In this document: piece by piece, positions 1-10,773 of the stretch | Numbering within the stretch: the stretch's first letter is position 1 | How the letters are laid out: each line of letters begins with the position of its first letter | NCBI GenBank assembly: GCA_963930775.1 | Contig: OZ005699.1 | Location: forward strand, 1 to 64,000 | Length of the DNA: 64,000 bases | Origin: Cliona cf. orientalis | Taxonomy: Eukaryota > Porifera > Demospongiae > Clionaida > Clionaidae | Direction of reading: 5' to 3' | Translations under genes and position numbers: made by a program | Notes under the pieces: generated by a model | Told to the model about the DNA's origin: nothing | Database searches by the model: none | What the model saw: only the letters and a program-made list of their open reading frames with translations

Positions 1-1826
1 CCAAACCCAAACCCAAACCCAAACCCAAACCCAAACCCAAACCCAAACCCAAAAACCAAACCCAAACCCAAACCCAAACCCAAAACCCAAACCCAAACCC
101 AAACCCAAACCCAAACCCAAACCCAAACCCAAACCAAAACCCAAACCCAAACCAAACCCAAACCCAAACCCAAACCAAACCCAAACCCAAACCCAAACCC
201 AAACCCAAACCCAAACCCAAACCCAAACCCAAACCCAAACCCAAACCCAAACCCAAACCCAAACCCAAACCCAAACCCAAACCCAAACCCAAACCCAAAC
301 CCAAACCCAAACCCAAACCCAAACCCAAACCCAAACCCAAACCCAAACCCAAACCCAAACCCAAACCCAAACCCAAACCCAAACCCAAACCCAAACCCAA
401 ACCCAAACCCAAACCCAAACCCAAACCCAAACCCAAACCCAAACCCAAACCCAAACCCAAACCCAAACCCAAACCCAAACCCAAACCCAAACCCAAACCC
501 AAACCCAAACCCAAACCCAAACCCAAACCCAAACCCAAACCCAAACCCAAACCCAAACCCAAACCCAAACCCAAACCCAAACCCAAACCCAAACCCAAAC
601 CCAAACCCAAACCCAAACCCAAACCCAAACCCAAACCCAAACCCAAACCCAAACCCAAACCCAAACCCAACCAAACCCAAACCCAAACCCAAACCCAAAC
701 CCAAACCCAAACCCAAACCCAAACCCAAACCCAAACCCAAACCCAAACCCAAACCCAAACCCAAACCCAAACCCAAACCCAAACCCAAACCCAAACCCAA
801 ACCCAAACCCAAACCCAAACCCAAACCCAAACCCAAACCCAAACCCAAACCCAAACCCAAACCCAAACCCAAACCCAAACCCAAACCCAAACCCAAACCC
901 AAACCCAAACCCAAACCCAAACCCAAACCCAAACCCAAACCCAAACCCAAACCCAAACCCAAACCCAAACCCAAACCCAAACCCAAACCCAAACCCAAAC
1001 CCAAACCCAAACCCAAACCCAAACCCAAACCCAAACCCAAACCCAAACCCAAACCCAAACCCAAACCCAAACCCAAACCCAAACCCAAACCCAAACCCAA
1101 ACCCAAACCCAAACCCAAACCCAAACCCAAACCCAAACCCAAACCCAAACCCAAACCCAAACCCAAACCCAAACCCAAACCCAAACCCAAACCCAAACCC
1201 AAACCCAAACCCAAACCCAAACCCAAACCCAAACCCAAACCCAAACCCAAACCCAAACCCAAACCCAAACCCAAACCCAAACCCAAACCCAAACCCAAAC
1301 CCAAACCCAAACCCAAACCCAAACCCAAACCCAAACCCAAACCCAAACCCAAACCCAAACCCAAACCCAAACCCAAACCCAAACCCAAACCCAAACCCAA
1401 ACCCAAACCCAAACCCAAACCCAAACCCAAACCCAAACCCAAACCCAAACCCAAACCCAAACCCGAACCCGAACCCAAACCCAAACCCAAACCCAAACCC
1501 AAACCCAAACCCAAACCCAAACCCAAACCCAAACCCAAACCCAAACCCAAACCCAAACCCAAACCCAAACCCAAACCCAAACCCAAACCCAAACCCAAAC
1601 CCAAACCCAAACCCAAACCCAAACCCAAACCCAAACCCAAACCGAACCCGAACCCGAACCCGAACCCAAACCCAAACCCAAACCCAAACCCGAACCCAAA
1701 CCCAAACCGAACCCAAACCGAACCCGAACCCGAACCCGAACCCAAACCCAAACCCAAACCCAAACCCAAACCCGAACCCAAACCCAAACCCAAACCCAAA
1801 CCGAACCCGAACCGAACCCGAACCCA
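1..1826. repeat. Telomere-like (CCCAAA)n array
   Basis: About 300 copies of CCCAAA read inward from the first base; the complementary strand is TTTGGG running out to the window edge, the orientation expected of a chromosome end. The distal part is nearly pure with a few one- or two-base slips (around 51-57, 81-84, 134-180 and 667). From about 1464, and densely from 1640, variant units CCCGAA and CCGAA appear, as in the degenerate proximal part of telomeres. It abuts a different satellite at 1827. Seen: unit, orientation, variant gradient. Inferred: that it is the functional telomere. An internal satellite is the alternative. Confidence 0.75.
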
Positions 1827-2334
1827 GACCCAATACTTATTGCTCGACCCAATACTTATTGCTCGACCCAATACTTATTGCTCGACCCAATACTTATTGC
1901 TCGACCCAATACTTATTGCTCGACCCAATACTTATTGCTCGACCCAATACTTATTGCTCGACCCAATACTTATTGCTCGACCCAATACTTATTGCTCGAC
2001 CCAATACTTATTGCTCGACCCAATACTTATTGCTCGACCCAATACTTATTGCTCGACCCAATACTTATTGCTCGACCCAATACTTATTGCTCGACCCAAT
2101 ACTTATTGCTCGACCCAATACTTATTGCTCGACCCAATACTTATTGCTCGACCCAATACTTATTGCTCGACCCAATACTTATTGCTCGACCCAATACTTA
2201 TTGCTCGACCCAATACTTATTGCTCGACCCAATACTTATTGCTCGACCCAATACTTATTGCTCGACCCAATACTTATTGCTCGACCCAATACTTATTGCT
2301 CGACCCAATACTTATTGCTCGACCCAATACTTAT
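1827..2334. repeat. 19-bp subtelomeric satellite, about 26.7 copies
   Basis: Head-to-tail, almost perfect repeats of the 19-mer GACCCAATACTTATTGCTC directly inside the telomere-like array. The unit contains ACCCAA, so the junction is nearly seamless. Because 19 is not a multiple of three and the unit lacks stops, all three forward frames are open for about 180 codons. These frames have no coding character and are not annotated as genes. After 2334 the unit decays (TTATGCGCAG). Confidence 0.95.
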
Positions 2335-2374
2335 GCGCAGAACCATACTTATGCGCCCCCCATGCTTTGGCCCC

Positions 2375-2457
2375 CCAAACCCCCCGTGCTGGGCTCGAAC
2401 CTAGGACCACAGTTTCTATAGTCTCCACAGATTTGTAGGCGAGAGCATGACACAGAC
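2375..2457 (-). other. tRNA-derived relic or SINE head
   Basis: Read on the minus strand, the segment has a good pol III B-box/T-arm (GGTTCGAGCCC) preceded by an anticodon-arm-like stretch and a weaker A-box/D-arm region near GTCATGCTCTCG. The acceptor stem does not pair convincingly, so a functional tRNA is unlikely. A tRNA-derived SINE head or a decayed tRNA fits best. It lies just inside the subtelomeric satellite. Confidence 0.35.
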
Positions 2458-2459
2458 AC

Positions 2460-3328
2460 TACGCTGAACAGTTACTTTTGTCATGTCAATTAAGCTTGTT
2501 TGTGTCTATCTAACTAGTCACACAAAAATATCCCCATATCCTCCCATATTAAGCTAAGTCTTTGCGTGTTGAAGATCAACGCGGGGAAAATTTGATTATT
2601 AAGGGGCCTAGATGAAGCGCAGCGCAGAAAAATCCATAAATTAAAAATATGCATGCATACAATATAATCTAGTAAAGTTGAGTCAAAGTCATGTGCAAGA
2701 GAGGAGAACAGCAGTTCATCACAATCCATTGACGGGCCATGGTCAAGTGCATCACGCTACATTCTAGTTGTTCACACCACCAACATCCGACGGCTCCACA
2801 TACCGTTAATGCAGGGGCAGCGATCCCAACAAGAGTGGAGGACAAAGCAGTTGACCAAGGCTCGTCTCAGGCTGGAGACACAAGAGGCTACACCAACAAC
2901 CAGTAGATAGCAACTCCCAAAAATCTCTGAATAAAAAAAATATATACGTGATAAACTCAATGGATATATTTAACATTAGCATACACATAGTAATATGAGC
3001 CTAATCCAGTGAAGGTGAGTTAGTACACACACAAACTCTAAAGCTGTGCTCCAAACACACATCACACACACACAAGCCAACACCATATGCACCAGAGTAT
3101 AAGCATACCAAGATTCAGTGGAAAGGCCTCAAGCTAGCACCATGCACCAGTAGAAGCACAATAAATCAGTGGACAAGAGTCTTAAGCCAGCACCATGCAC
3201 CATATGTACCAGTAAATAGACAATAAAGTCATGCAAAAGAACTTGCCTCAATCTAACTATGTGCACCAGTAGAAATTCCAAACAATCCAGTCGGTAGGAT
3301 CATTCCAATTTAAGAACACCAGCAATAG
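2460..3328. other. Intergenic, no gene seen
   Basis: AT-rich subtelomeric DNA. A loosely repeated phrase about 'accatgcaccag..agtaaa' recurs roughly every 60-70 bp between 3090 and 3290, which suggests a decayed minisatellite. No open frame here looks coding. Confidence 0.5.
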
Positions 3329-3650
3329 GTGGTAGAGATGAAGACACAGTACAGCCAAGATCCCAACAATGCAGTAGATCCTTCCAATTGAAGAGCGCTA
3401 GCAACAGTTGGCAGAGATGAAGACACAGTACAGCTGAGATGAAGGATGAAGACACAGTACAGCTGAGATGAAGGATGAAGACACAGTACAGCCGAGATGA
3501 ACGATGAAGACACAGTACAGCCGAGATGAACGATGAAGACACAGTACAGCCAAGATCCCAACAATGCAGTAGATCCTTCCAATTGAAGAGCGCTAGCAAC
3601 AGTTGGCAGAGATGAAGACACAGTACAGCTGAGATGAAGGATGAACAGTT
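3329..3650. repeat. Compound minisatellite
   Basis: Short units built on 'gatgaagacacagtacagc' (about 24-27 bp, at 3420-3545) are flanked by two copies of a segment of about 105 bp, near 3346-3450 and 3545-3645. That segment contains 'agatcccaacaatgcag' and 'gagcgctagcaacagttggc'. This gives a higher-order repeat. Both minus frames across it are open only because the unit lacks stops. Confidence 0.85.
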
Positions 3651-3825
3651 AGTTTAGTTGAATGACAATGCTGGCTTTTGCTGCTCTTTAAATACTCCTC
3701 TCTCTGAATCATCCAGTCAAGGGCTAATTGTATGTTTTGACTGGCTGTAATTGGTTTCCACACCTTGAATTGTTCAAATCTATACAAAACTTAATTACTT
3801 GTTTGGACTGGTTTGGACCTGGTTT

Positions 3826-4085
3826 GAGTCGCGAAGTAGTGGCGGCGCGCATGCGTATACCGAGCGCACAATCACATATTATACATACGCGATCATTACT
3901 TCTTCGAGCATCACCGATCGCGGACCACGCCGAGTCCAATACTGGCCAACATCATCCAATCTCGTTCCTATAATTCCAAACTCAAGTTTGTGAATCCTGA
4001 AGCGGTGATTTGAGTCGCGACTCAGTGGCGGCGCGCATACCGAGCGCACAATGGCACCGATCGCGGACCACGCCGACTCAGGTTG
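3826..4085. repeat. Dispersed repeat, internally duplicated
   Basis: A GC-rich phrase (gagtcgcga..agtggcggcgcgca..accgagcgcacaat) occurs at about 3826-3872 and again at 4012-4050. A second phrase (tactggccaacatcatcca..aaactcaagtttgtgaat) at 3938-3998 recurs at about 5424-5481. The 3.8-5.5 kb stretch therefore contains pieces of one dispersed element flanking the LINE fragment. No coding character. Confidence 0.7.
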
Positions 4086-4114
4086 TCTAATGACTGGGAC
4101 ACCCATTCAGACTC

Positions 4115-4762
4115 ATGATTTTAGCTGTATCTTTGCTAGTTTTGTGTCTAGAAGATAACGTGATATGGACAAGAAAGTTGTATCATGAAGTAAACCAACC
4201 ATTGACGTGGTCTGAACACATCTCGGGCATTTGCAACAAAGCTAAACAAATTCTTGGATTGATTTACAGACAATTTTATAACCACTCCCCTCCCTCGACG
4301 GTGAAGCAGCTTTACTTGAGCCTTGTTCGGCCCCACTTGGAGTACGCTTGTCAGCTCTGGGATCCATACACCCAGAACGATGTCAACAAGCTCGAGTCAG
4401 TCCAGAAATTTGCCTTGAAACTCGTTTCTCATCGCTGGGATGCAGGCTATGAGGAGCTAACTAGGCTGGTAAATGTCCCCATGCTGAGCGAGAGGAGACT
4501 ACACTTGAAGCTTGTGCAAGTTTATAAGATTCTTCATGGATTGTGTGACTTTCCCGATGATATTCTACAAATCCAATTGGCACATTCAAGCAGACTGGCC
4601 AGGGCACAATTAAACTCTGCACTGTCCCTTTGCACGAACTAACTATTATTATAATTCATTTGTCCCCAGTAGCATCAGAGCTTGGAACTCGCTAGAGGAG
4701 GACCTAGTACTTACCCCAAGTCTCCAGTCATTTAAGCTGGCTCTTAAAAGCAGCCCAACTTG
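4115..4762 (+). pseudogene. LINE reverse transcriptase C-terminal fragment
   Basis: The frame encodes the typical tail of a non-LTR (CR1/L2/Jockey-like) reverse transcriptase: the thumb-like block LTWSEHISGICNKAKQILG, then LSLVRPHLEYACQLWDPYT and NKLESVQKFALKLVSHRWD. The frame stops at 4642, but the expected ending (FVPSSIRAWNSLEEDL..SFKLALKSSPT) continues in another frame to a TGA at 4760-4762, so a frameshift lies near 4640. The endonuclease and catalytic FADD part are absent. It is a 5'-truncated dead copy; about 150 bp of AT-rich 3' tail may belong to it. Confidence 0.85.
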
Positions 4763-5780
4763 ACTCTTAAACTATTATGTTTAGCTATACCTGTTTTTAT
4801 ATATTCCTTTCTGTCACTGTATTTATGTACCAGGGTGCACACTCGATTAGCCTTAGTTTAGCATTTCGTAATATATACTTCTGGCTATTGTGTATCCTTT
4901 GCTATTATTAAGAAGCAAGAAATATTATAGACAAAAAAACCATTTCTCTAACCGCAAACTAATTTATAACCACGCCCAACTATTAGTTGCCTCCTGGTGA
5001 CGTCATGTGTAATGGCTCTTCTGAAGACTAAATCGCCAAAGGCGGCGGTGAAGATCAGCCTGGACGACTGTTTCTCCAGGCCTTATATAATACTCATATG
5101 CCTAACTAATAAATATCACGGGGGCAAGTCGATCTGTCATACTACTAAGCTAGAATATCACGACGTGTTATAAATGTACCGATCATGGAGGGGTATTTAC
5201 CTGAATATCTCCCGCCCCGTTGAACAGCTCTTCTTGCCCCCGGGCAGTATGGCTTAAAATCGACGTTATTCGCTTTGTGCAACGGAGATATCTTCGTAGC
5301 TAAGCGTCTTCATCGCCGCATCAGCGACCTACTCTATGGCCATGATCGTGATCATGTGACTAAATGTAGTGCTATGTATATCGCGCACGTGATCCAACTC
5401 GCGCGTGCGCGTACCCAGTCCAGTACTGGCCAACATCATCCATTCTTGTTCCCATAAGTCCAAACTCAAGTTTGTGAATATTGAAGCGGACTCGGACTCA
5501 AATTACATTGCGGAGCGCACGATCCGATACGCGATTACTAGCGTGATTATTGCATGCGCACGCACACAATTGAAAGTCATTAAAATAGCATACAATAATA
5601 ATATAATTATTAGCAGTACAAACATTGAATAAAATATGAAGACCAAATATGAATAATGAATGAAGAAGTGAGAAATCACAAGATATGAAAAAGATAACAA
5701 CTATAACAATGAATAAAAAGATGAGTGTGGTCACTACACTACAACTACGTCTCACCTATGTATCGCTCCTTGTGCAGATT
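4763..5780. other. Intergenic, repeat-derived
   Basis: AT-rich DNA with the second copy of the dispersed phrase at about 5424-5481. Otherwise no gene, RNA or element recognised. Confidence 0.5.
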
Positions 5781-5784
5781 CTTG

Positions 5785-6310
5785 CCTGGAACAACCCTGC
5801 ATACCATACTAGAGCAAAATATTAAAATACACAACAGCCACTGCTGCTGTGCACACACTCTCCACACTCCTCTACACTCACATGTATGCACGCATGCACT
5901 TATCAAGCTACATTCATGTGCATACACATGCACTAATCAAGGGTGTACTGAACCAGGGGCAGAGCCCCCAACGTACACCCTTGCTACAAGCTCACCTACT
6001 ACACACATGCATACACACACAATCAACATTACCACTGCAATGGTTTTCCTCAGGCCCCCGCCGGTCAGCCATCAGTCAGTCATCACAGCCTCCCAGCTCC
6101 TGGAACAATCTGCATGCCATACTACAGCAAAATATTGAAGAATGCACACTCACACACACGCACACACAACAGCCACTGTGCACGCACACACTTCACACTC
6201 TACACTCACATGCACACACTAATCAAGGGTGTACTCAACCTGGGGCAGAGCCCCCAACGTACACCCTTGCTACATGCTCACCTACCACACACACACACAC
6301 ACACACACAA
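5785..6310. repeat. Tandem duplication (~310 bp) with hairpins
   Basis: A unit starting at about 5785 (ctggaacaaccctgcatacc) is repeated from about 6098 (ctggaacaatctgcatgcc). Each unit is rich in CA/CAC tracts and contains a conserved stem-loop: 11-bp perfect arms CAAGGGTGTAC and GTACACCCTTG enclose an inner GGGGC-agag-CCCC hairpin (about 5938-5985 and 6226-6273). The arms are intact in both copies although the surrounding CA-rich DNA has diverged. Confidence 0.85.
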
Positions 6311-7155
6311 ACCAACGGTCCTCGTCCGTCACAGCCTCCCTAGCTCCAGATCCTAGAGTCCACCAATCAGCACTGTAAGAGAAGAAAACAAAAAAACAAC
6401 GTATGTCGTGTAAAAAAAATCAAGCACTGCTGTACACTATATAGGCTCAGCGTTCGCACATGCACACACACTCATGCACAGCACCATTTCCATTGTGTAT
6501 TCACGGAAGCGCACGTAGATCCCCACTTCACGTCCAGCACTGCAGATCCTACATAAAAACAGAATAACCACTTTAAACACAGAATCTAGGCAGCTATAGC
6601 TATCTATGACCACACTTCTAACATGTGTATATGCTACAAAAGTTAGAAAATAAAAAAGGGTGACATTACAAATCAATAAGAAAAATGAATTTTTTTTCTC
6701 TTCTTAGTTCTTGCTACTCTCTCCAGCTCGCTTTCTCTGCCCTGTGACACAAGTGAAGATATTCCCAAAACTATCCTCTCTCTTGCCTCCAAGTAGGAAG
6801 ATATAGAGTATCGCGGCTACCTACACTTGGTTGAAATAGCATTCTGATTGTTCCCATAGGACTTTACCACATTTCAGTCGGTGGATACATGTACATCAGC
6901 CACGAGCATCTATACATAGTTGTGTGTGTGACCATATTATGGCCTACATGAATTAAGCACTGAGTACGAATTGCTGATAGGCATGCAACATCACATGTAT
7001 AATACACAATTACCATCATACTGTTTGAATGTATGGCTATGTAGCTGGCAGCGCTTTTGTATGCTAGTTCATGTAGCTTAATATAACTTCTCCCCTTACA
7101 ATGATAAAATTAACGTGAGGGTTCATCCCCACAGTATCCTAGTAAAATTTGAAGG
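6311..7155. other. Intergenic; possible minus-strand exon scraps
   Basis: No confident gene. On the minus strand a short open stretch at about 6690-6815 reads like a membrane segment (ILYIFLLGG) followed by a basic tail, and another at about 6480-6540 follows a ctgcag acceptor-like site. Neither belongs to a family I recognise and they could be chance. Confidence 0.3.
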
Positions 7156-7298
7156 TATTGTACTTGCTCTAATTATCTGAACACCCAAAAATAAGTTATA
7201 GTTAATGCGTGCGCGGAGTGCAGTACGCGATTTACAGCACGAGACCACTCCTCGAGTGCTGTAAATCGTGTACTGCACGACCAAGCCCACGCATTAAC
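7156..7298. mobile_element. MITE-like remnants: TACTTGCTCTAATTAT end plus a 98-bp hairpin
   Basis: At 7156-7180 there is one terminal repeat (tattgtacttgctctaatta) closely matching the ends of the 12094-12589 element, with no partner end. At 7201-7298 lies a separate near-perfect palindrome: outer arms GTTAATGCGTG / CACGCATTAAC and inner arms GTGCAGTACGCGATTTACAG / CTGTAAATCGTGTACTGCAC. No coding. Confidence 0.7.
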
Positions 7299-7681
7299 TG
7301 GCTTATTGTATGACACTCTGATGTGGACCGCCATGACAGCCTACTGGTAAGTTTACATACAGGGCCGCTTGTACACCCGTTGATCCGTCACTTTTTAAAA
7401 TTTATTTTTGTGAAAAACGGTCAAACAAAGCTTTATTTTCAAAAGTAGCAAGGCATACGTACGCAGATCAATGCTCTCTGACTTGGACAGTTTGTAGGTA
7501 GCTAGCTCTAGTAGCTAAATCTTAGTCAAGGCTATCTAACACAAAAAATACTGACCTTTGACAATTTGAAAGCTTCTTTGTGACAACCGTTCCGTCTAGA
7601 AGCTAGTCTGAACAGTATCAAGGCGAATACTTGCTTCTTCATGTGCTTTTAGACTTTCAAAAACTTAAATTTCTAATTAAA

Positions 7682-7770
7682 GCCCGCTAGCGTGCTTTAT
7701 GGCCAATAATGTCCGTGCAATATTGGCCATATTGAGCACGCTCTACGTATACCGGATATAAAGCACGGGC
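7682..7770. mobile_element. Short imperfect hairpin element
   Basis: Arms GCCCG..GTGCTTTAT and ATAAAGCACGGGC enclose a second inverted pair TGGCCAATA / TATTGGCCA. The arrangement is that of a small foldback MITE or a cruciform-forming relic. No target duplication was recognised. Confidence 0.5.
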
Positions 7771-8718
7771 GGTGCCTTTGATGTTATATGGCTTCATACA
7801 ATAATTACTAATAATATCGTCGTTCAGTAAATTCAGCCAATGGCTTGTTAGAGTGTAAAAAATGGAGAATTATAATCAATGGCATTATGTGATACTTCTC
7901 GTGTGATCCAAGGTCCTCCCATTTTTTGTGTGTATAACAATGAAAAGGTGACAGGGTCTGGGGACGAGGCTAGCCACAGTCACTTTTAGCTATTATATAC
8001 TTAGCTAATAATCACCCTCACCTTCCCATAGATGTATCATCGTCTGGTCACATCACCATGCAATTGCATTCAAAATCGACCTGCAAATAGTATGTATGAC
8101 ATTAGGATGAACAAAAACTCAAAAGAAAATTGTAATACTCAGTCTAGTAAATGCTTTTCTAATGATAGGATACATTTAGCATAATAATATTATTGTTGAT
8201 AGAGTAGCTACGTACAGGGCCAGGCGCTTTCATAAATATACCCCCCCCCCCCCCCCCTCAGGCGTTTCTAATGATGGTAGAGCGTTTGGCATCTAGCTAC
8301 ACCAAGATCATAATATAAACGCTAAGTTGATGCTCGTGGCAGGGCTCTTTGCGCGTGATCGCGGATGTATATATATAGTACAGCCCCGAGTGACTTACAT
8401 TGTAAGTTTCAAACTCTTCGTTCCATAACATTAGGTGTAGGTCGATCACGTCCATCTCTTAGGCCGTAGACATTTTACATCGAATTTCTTCGCGAGCGCA
8501 CGCAGATCATTGCTATACATGCGCGCATACGCTAATTATTATTGTCAACGCGCAATGCCTATGAGCGCTATTAAAATCATTTGCGCATCAGTGTCATCGA
8601 CGTTGTGTGCTTCGCGTACATACTAGAACCTCATTCCCAGTCCACGGCCACCCGAGCCCAGTGTTGCAATACCTGTACTCGCGTATCGAATTCCAGTTAC
8701 ATGTATGGATTGGTGACC
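7771..8718. other. Intergenic, no gene seen
   Basis: AT-rich; contains a C homopolymer (about 8241-8257). Nothing coding or RNA-like recognised. Confidence 0.5.
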
Positions 8719-8804
8719 TACAGGAAATTTCAAGTTCGTAGTCAGGTTCATTTTACGCATGCGCAAAGCTACTTTTTCAAACGCACTCGCGGGAAAGCAG
8801 GAAC

Positions 8805-9774
8805 ATGCCAATTCCGTACTCGATCGATCTTAGATGGCGGATTGTTTGGATCTACCTGACCCAAAACCGCCCGGTGGCTGAAATAGCGTCCATTGTGTGT
8901 GTTTGTGAGAGAACTGTTTGGCGTTATATTGCCCTGTTTCGGCAGACTGGTGATGTTGAGCCTCAGCAGAGAAAGTATGGACCGACAAAGATGCTAGGAG
9001 ATCTTGAGCAGCTGACATTACTCCATCTAATACTTGAAAATCACGGTATATACCTCTATGAGATTCAACAAATTAAAGCTCGAGAGTCTGTTTGGAGCTC
9101 GCGTAAGCACGGCAACGATATGCAGGACTCTAAGATCTATGGGTTGTTCTCGTCAAGTCATGCGAAGCGTGGCTATTCAGCGTTCAGACGCCTTGAGATC
9201 ACGCTTTATGGCCGATATCTCCATCTATGATCCACAAATGTTGGTCTGGCTAGACGAGACAGGTTGTGATCGGAGAAACACTCTGCGCAAGTACGGCTAC
9301 AGCTTGCGCGGAATTCCAGTCTGCGATCATCGCCTGTTAGTTCGTGGTAAACGATACTCAGCAATACCAGTGATGTCATTGGATGGAATTCATGATGTTT
9401 ATGTCACTGAGGGAACCGTCAATGGTGAGAAATTTGCTGATTTTGTGAGGAACTGCCTCTTACCAGTTTTGAAGCCTTTTAACTACATGAACTCACACTC
9501 TGTTGTGATTATGGACAACGCCAGCATTCACCACGTCCAGGACGTCGTGGATTTAATTGAGAGACAGGCTGGAGCGAAAGTGTGCTTCCTACCGCCCTAC
9601 TCACCTGACTTAAACCCAGCAGAGGGTGTCTTTAGTCAAGTGAAGAGTCTACTAAAACAAAATCATGACCTCTTTCAAGTGTGTGAGGACCCACGAGCAT
9701 ATCTGACGTTAGCATTTGGAATGGTCACCCCAGAGGACTGCTATGGTCACATCATAAATTGTGGATATTTATAA
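8805..9774 (+). pseudogene. IS630/Tc1-like DDE transposase, one frameshift
   Basis: An N-terminal helix-turn-helix (YSIDLRWRIVWIYL, then VAEIASIVCVCERTVWRYI) is followed by a second DNA-binding segment and a DDE_3-type catalytic core: first Asp in WLDETGCD, second in VIMDNASIHH, Glu in PYSPDLNPAEGVF, spacing compatible with DD34E. The ATG at 8805 has a good context (AACATGCC). The protein starts in one frame and must shift by one base near 9070-9085 (..YEIQQI to KLESLFGARVS..) to continue; downstream it is intact to the TAA at 9774. As drawn it would not give a full transposase unless an intron, a programmed shift or a sequencing error is involved. Confidence 0.9.
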
Positions 9775-9822
9775 CAATGACAATAGTAATTACAACACAA
9801 TCATTGTTCATGTCACTGTGTA

Positions 9823-10773
9823 TTAATTTAATTTCTTCAGTGTACTCATAATTGCTTCACGCTCGGAGGCATACTCGGAGTCTGACAATAAGCCCGATTG
9901 CTTAAGACTGTTAAGATCCGCCAACTGCTTGTAACATTTGGATCTGTTCTCTATTAGCTTTGCAGGACTAGTCCCAACAGTGCTTGAAATCGAGGTAGTC
10001 TGAGCATTAGGTGCACCATGGCTTTTCCTTTTCTGTGCTCCTCCAGTTCCTGCTCTCATAAACATGGTTGAGTGTGTGGGTGCTTCAGAGGTGCTGCTAT
10101 AAACTCCCCCACTTAACAACTCTGCCCATATACGGTACTGCATAGACGTGTATGTTGACTCTCCATGTTTCTCCTTCAACTCCTCAATACGTCGCTGGAC
10201 TTTATCATCCCTTTCTTTTTTACGCTTGGTAGGAGGATCATCATCTGAGTCAGAGCTGTCAATTATTGCTGATGATGATGACTTGCCTTTGCGTTTACGC
10301 GTAGAACTCTTTTCCTTTTGTAAACCATCACACCACAAAAGAATGTTTTCTCCCTTTTGTACACTTCCCATCAAGTCTCTGATATCCTCCTTACTTCTTA
10401 GACTAACAACTTTGTTGTTCTGGACATATCCAACATCGAATCGGTCCACGAGGTCATCAGAAAGCTGGGCTTTAATTAGAGATTTCAAATCTTCCAGTTT
10501 AGACACGCACGCGGGATTAATATTCCTCAGAGTAAAGATTTTACCAGAGTCTTTCTTTTCTTTTTCTCCCTTGTGGACAGCTTTAATCAATAATTTGCGT
10601 AAAGTAATTGGACTTGAAGTGACTCGGGCTGTAGGAGCCGGTACGAGCGGTGTCACGGTGACATGCCTAATGGTAGGGGGTTGCCTCACTCGATCTCCAC
10701 CACTAGAACCGTTGTTCACTGTCACGAAAGCCTGTGAGCCAACGCAATTCACCTGAGCTTGGTGATTGGCCAT
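9823..10773 (-). CDS. Accessory protein of the transposon, PB1-like fold plus SHOCT-like tail
   Basis: A 316-residue frame from the ATG at 10773 (AAAATGG context); an upstream in-frame ATG at 10854 would start almost inside the terminal repeat. It is uninterrupted, unlike the neighbouring transposase. Visible parts, numbered from the 10773 start: a disordered start; about 45-150, an alpha/beta stretch with FDVGYVQNNKVVSLRSKED and ILLWCDGL that resembles PB1/ubiquitin-like folds; about 150-190, a Ser-rich, acidic (SSDSDDDPP) and basic (TKRKKERDD) nuclear-type region; and a C-terminal LADLNSLKQSGLLSDSEY helix pair like a SHOCT motif. No catalytic motif. The function is unknown; a DNA- or transposase-binding partner is a guess. 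Confidence 0.8.
   Translation of the reverse strand: MANHQAQVNCVGSQAFVTVNNGSSGGDRVRQPPTIRHVTVTPLVPAPTARVTSSPITLRKLLIKAVHKGEKEKKDSGKIFTLRNINPACVSKLEDLKSLIKAQLSDDLVDRFDVGYVQNNKVVSLRSKEDIRDLMGSVQKGENILLWCDGLQKEKSSTRKRKGKSSSSAIIDSSDSDDDPPTKRKKERDDKVQRRIEELKEKHGESTYTSMQYRIWAELLSGGVYSSTSEAPTHSTMFMRAGTGGAQKRKSHGAPNAQTTSISSTVGTSPAKLIENRSKCYKQLADLNSLKQSGLLSDSEYASEREAIMSTLKKLN

Noticed and set aside
1840-2438. Three overlapping ORFs of 181-193 codons
   Set aside because: They are the three forward frames of one 19-bp satellite without stop codons; identical repeated peptides, no gene signals.
10148-10756. 202-codon plus-strand ORF opposite the transposon accessory gene
   Set aside because: Shadow of the minus-strand gene; the minus frame has a good start context and coherent composition, this one does not.
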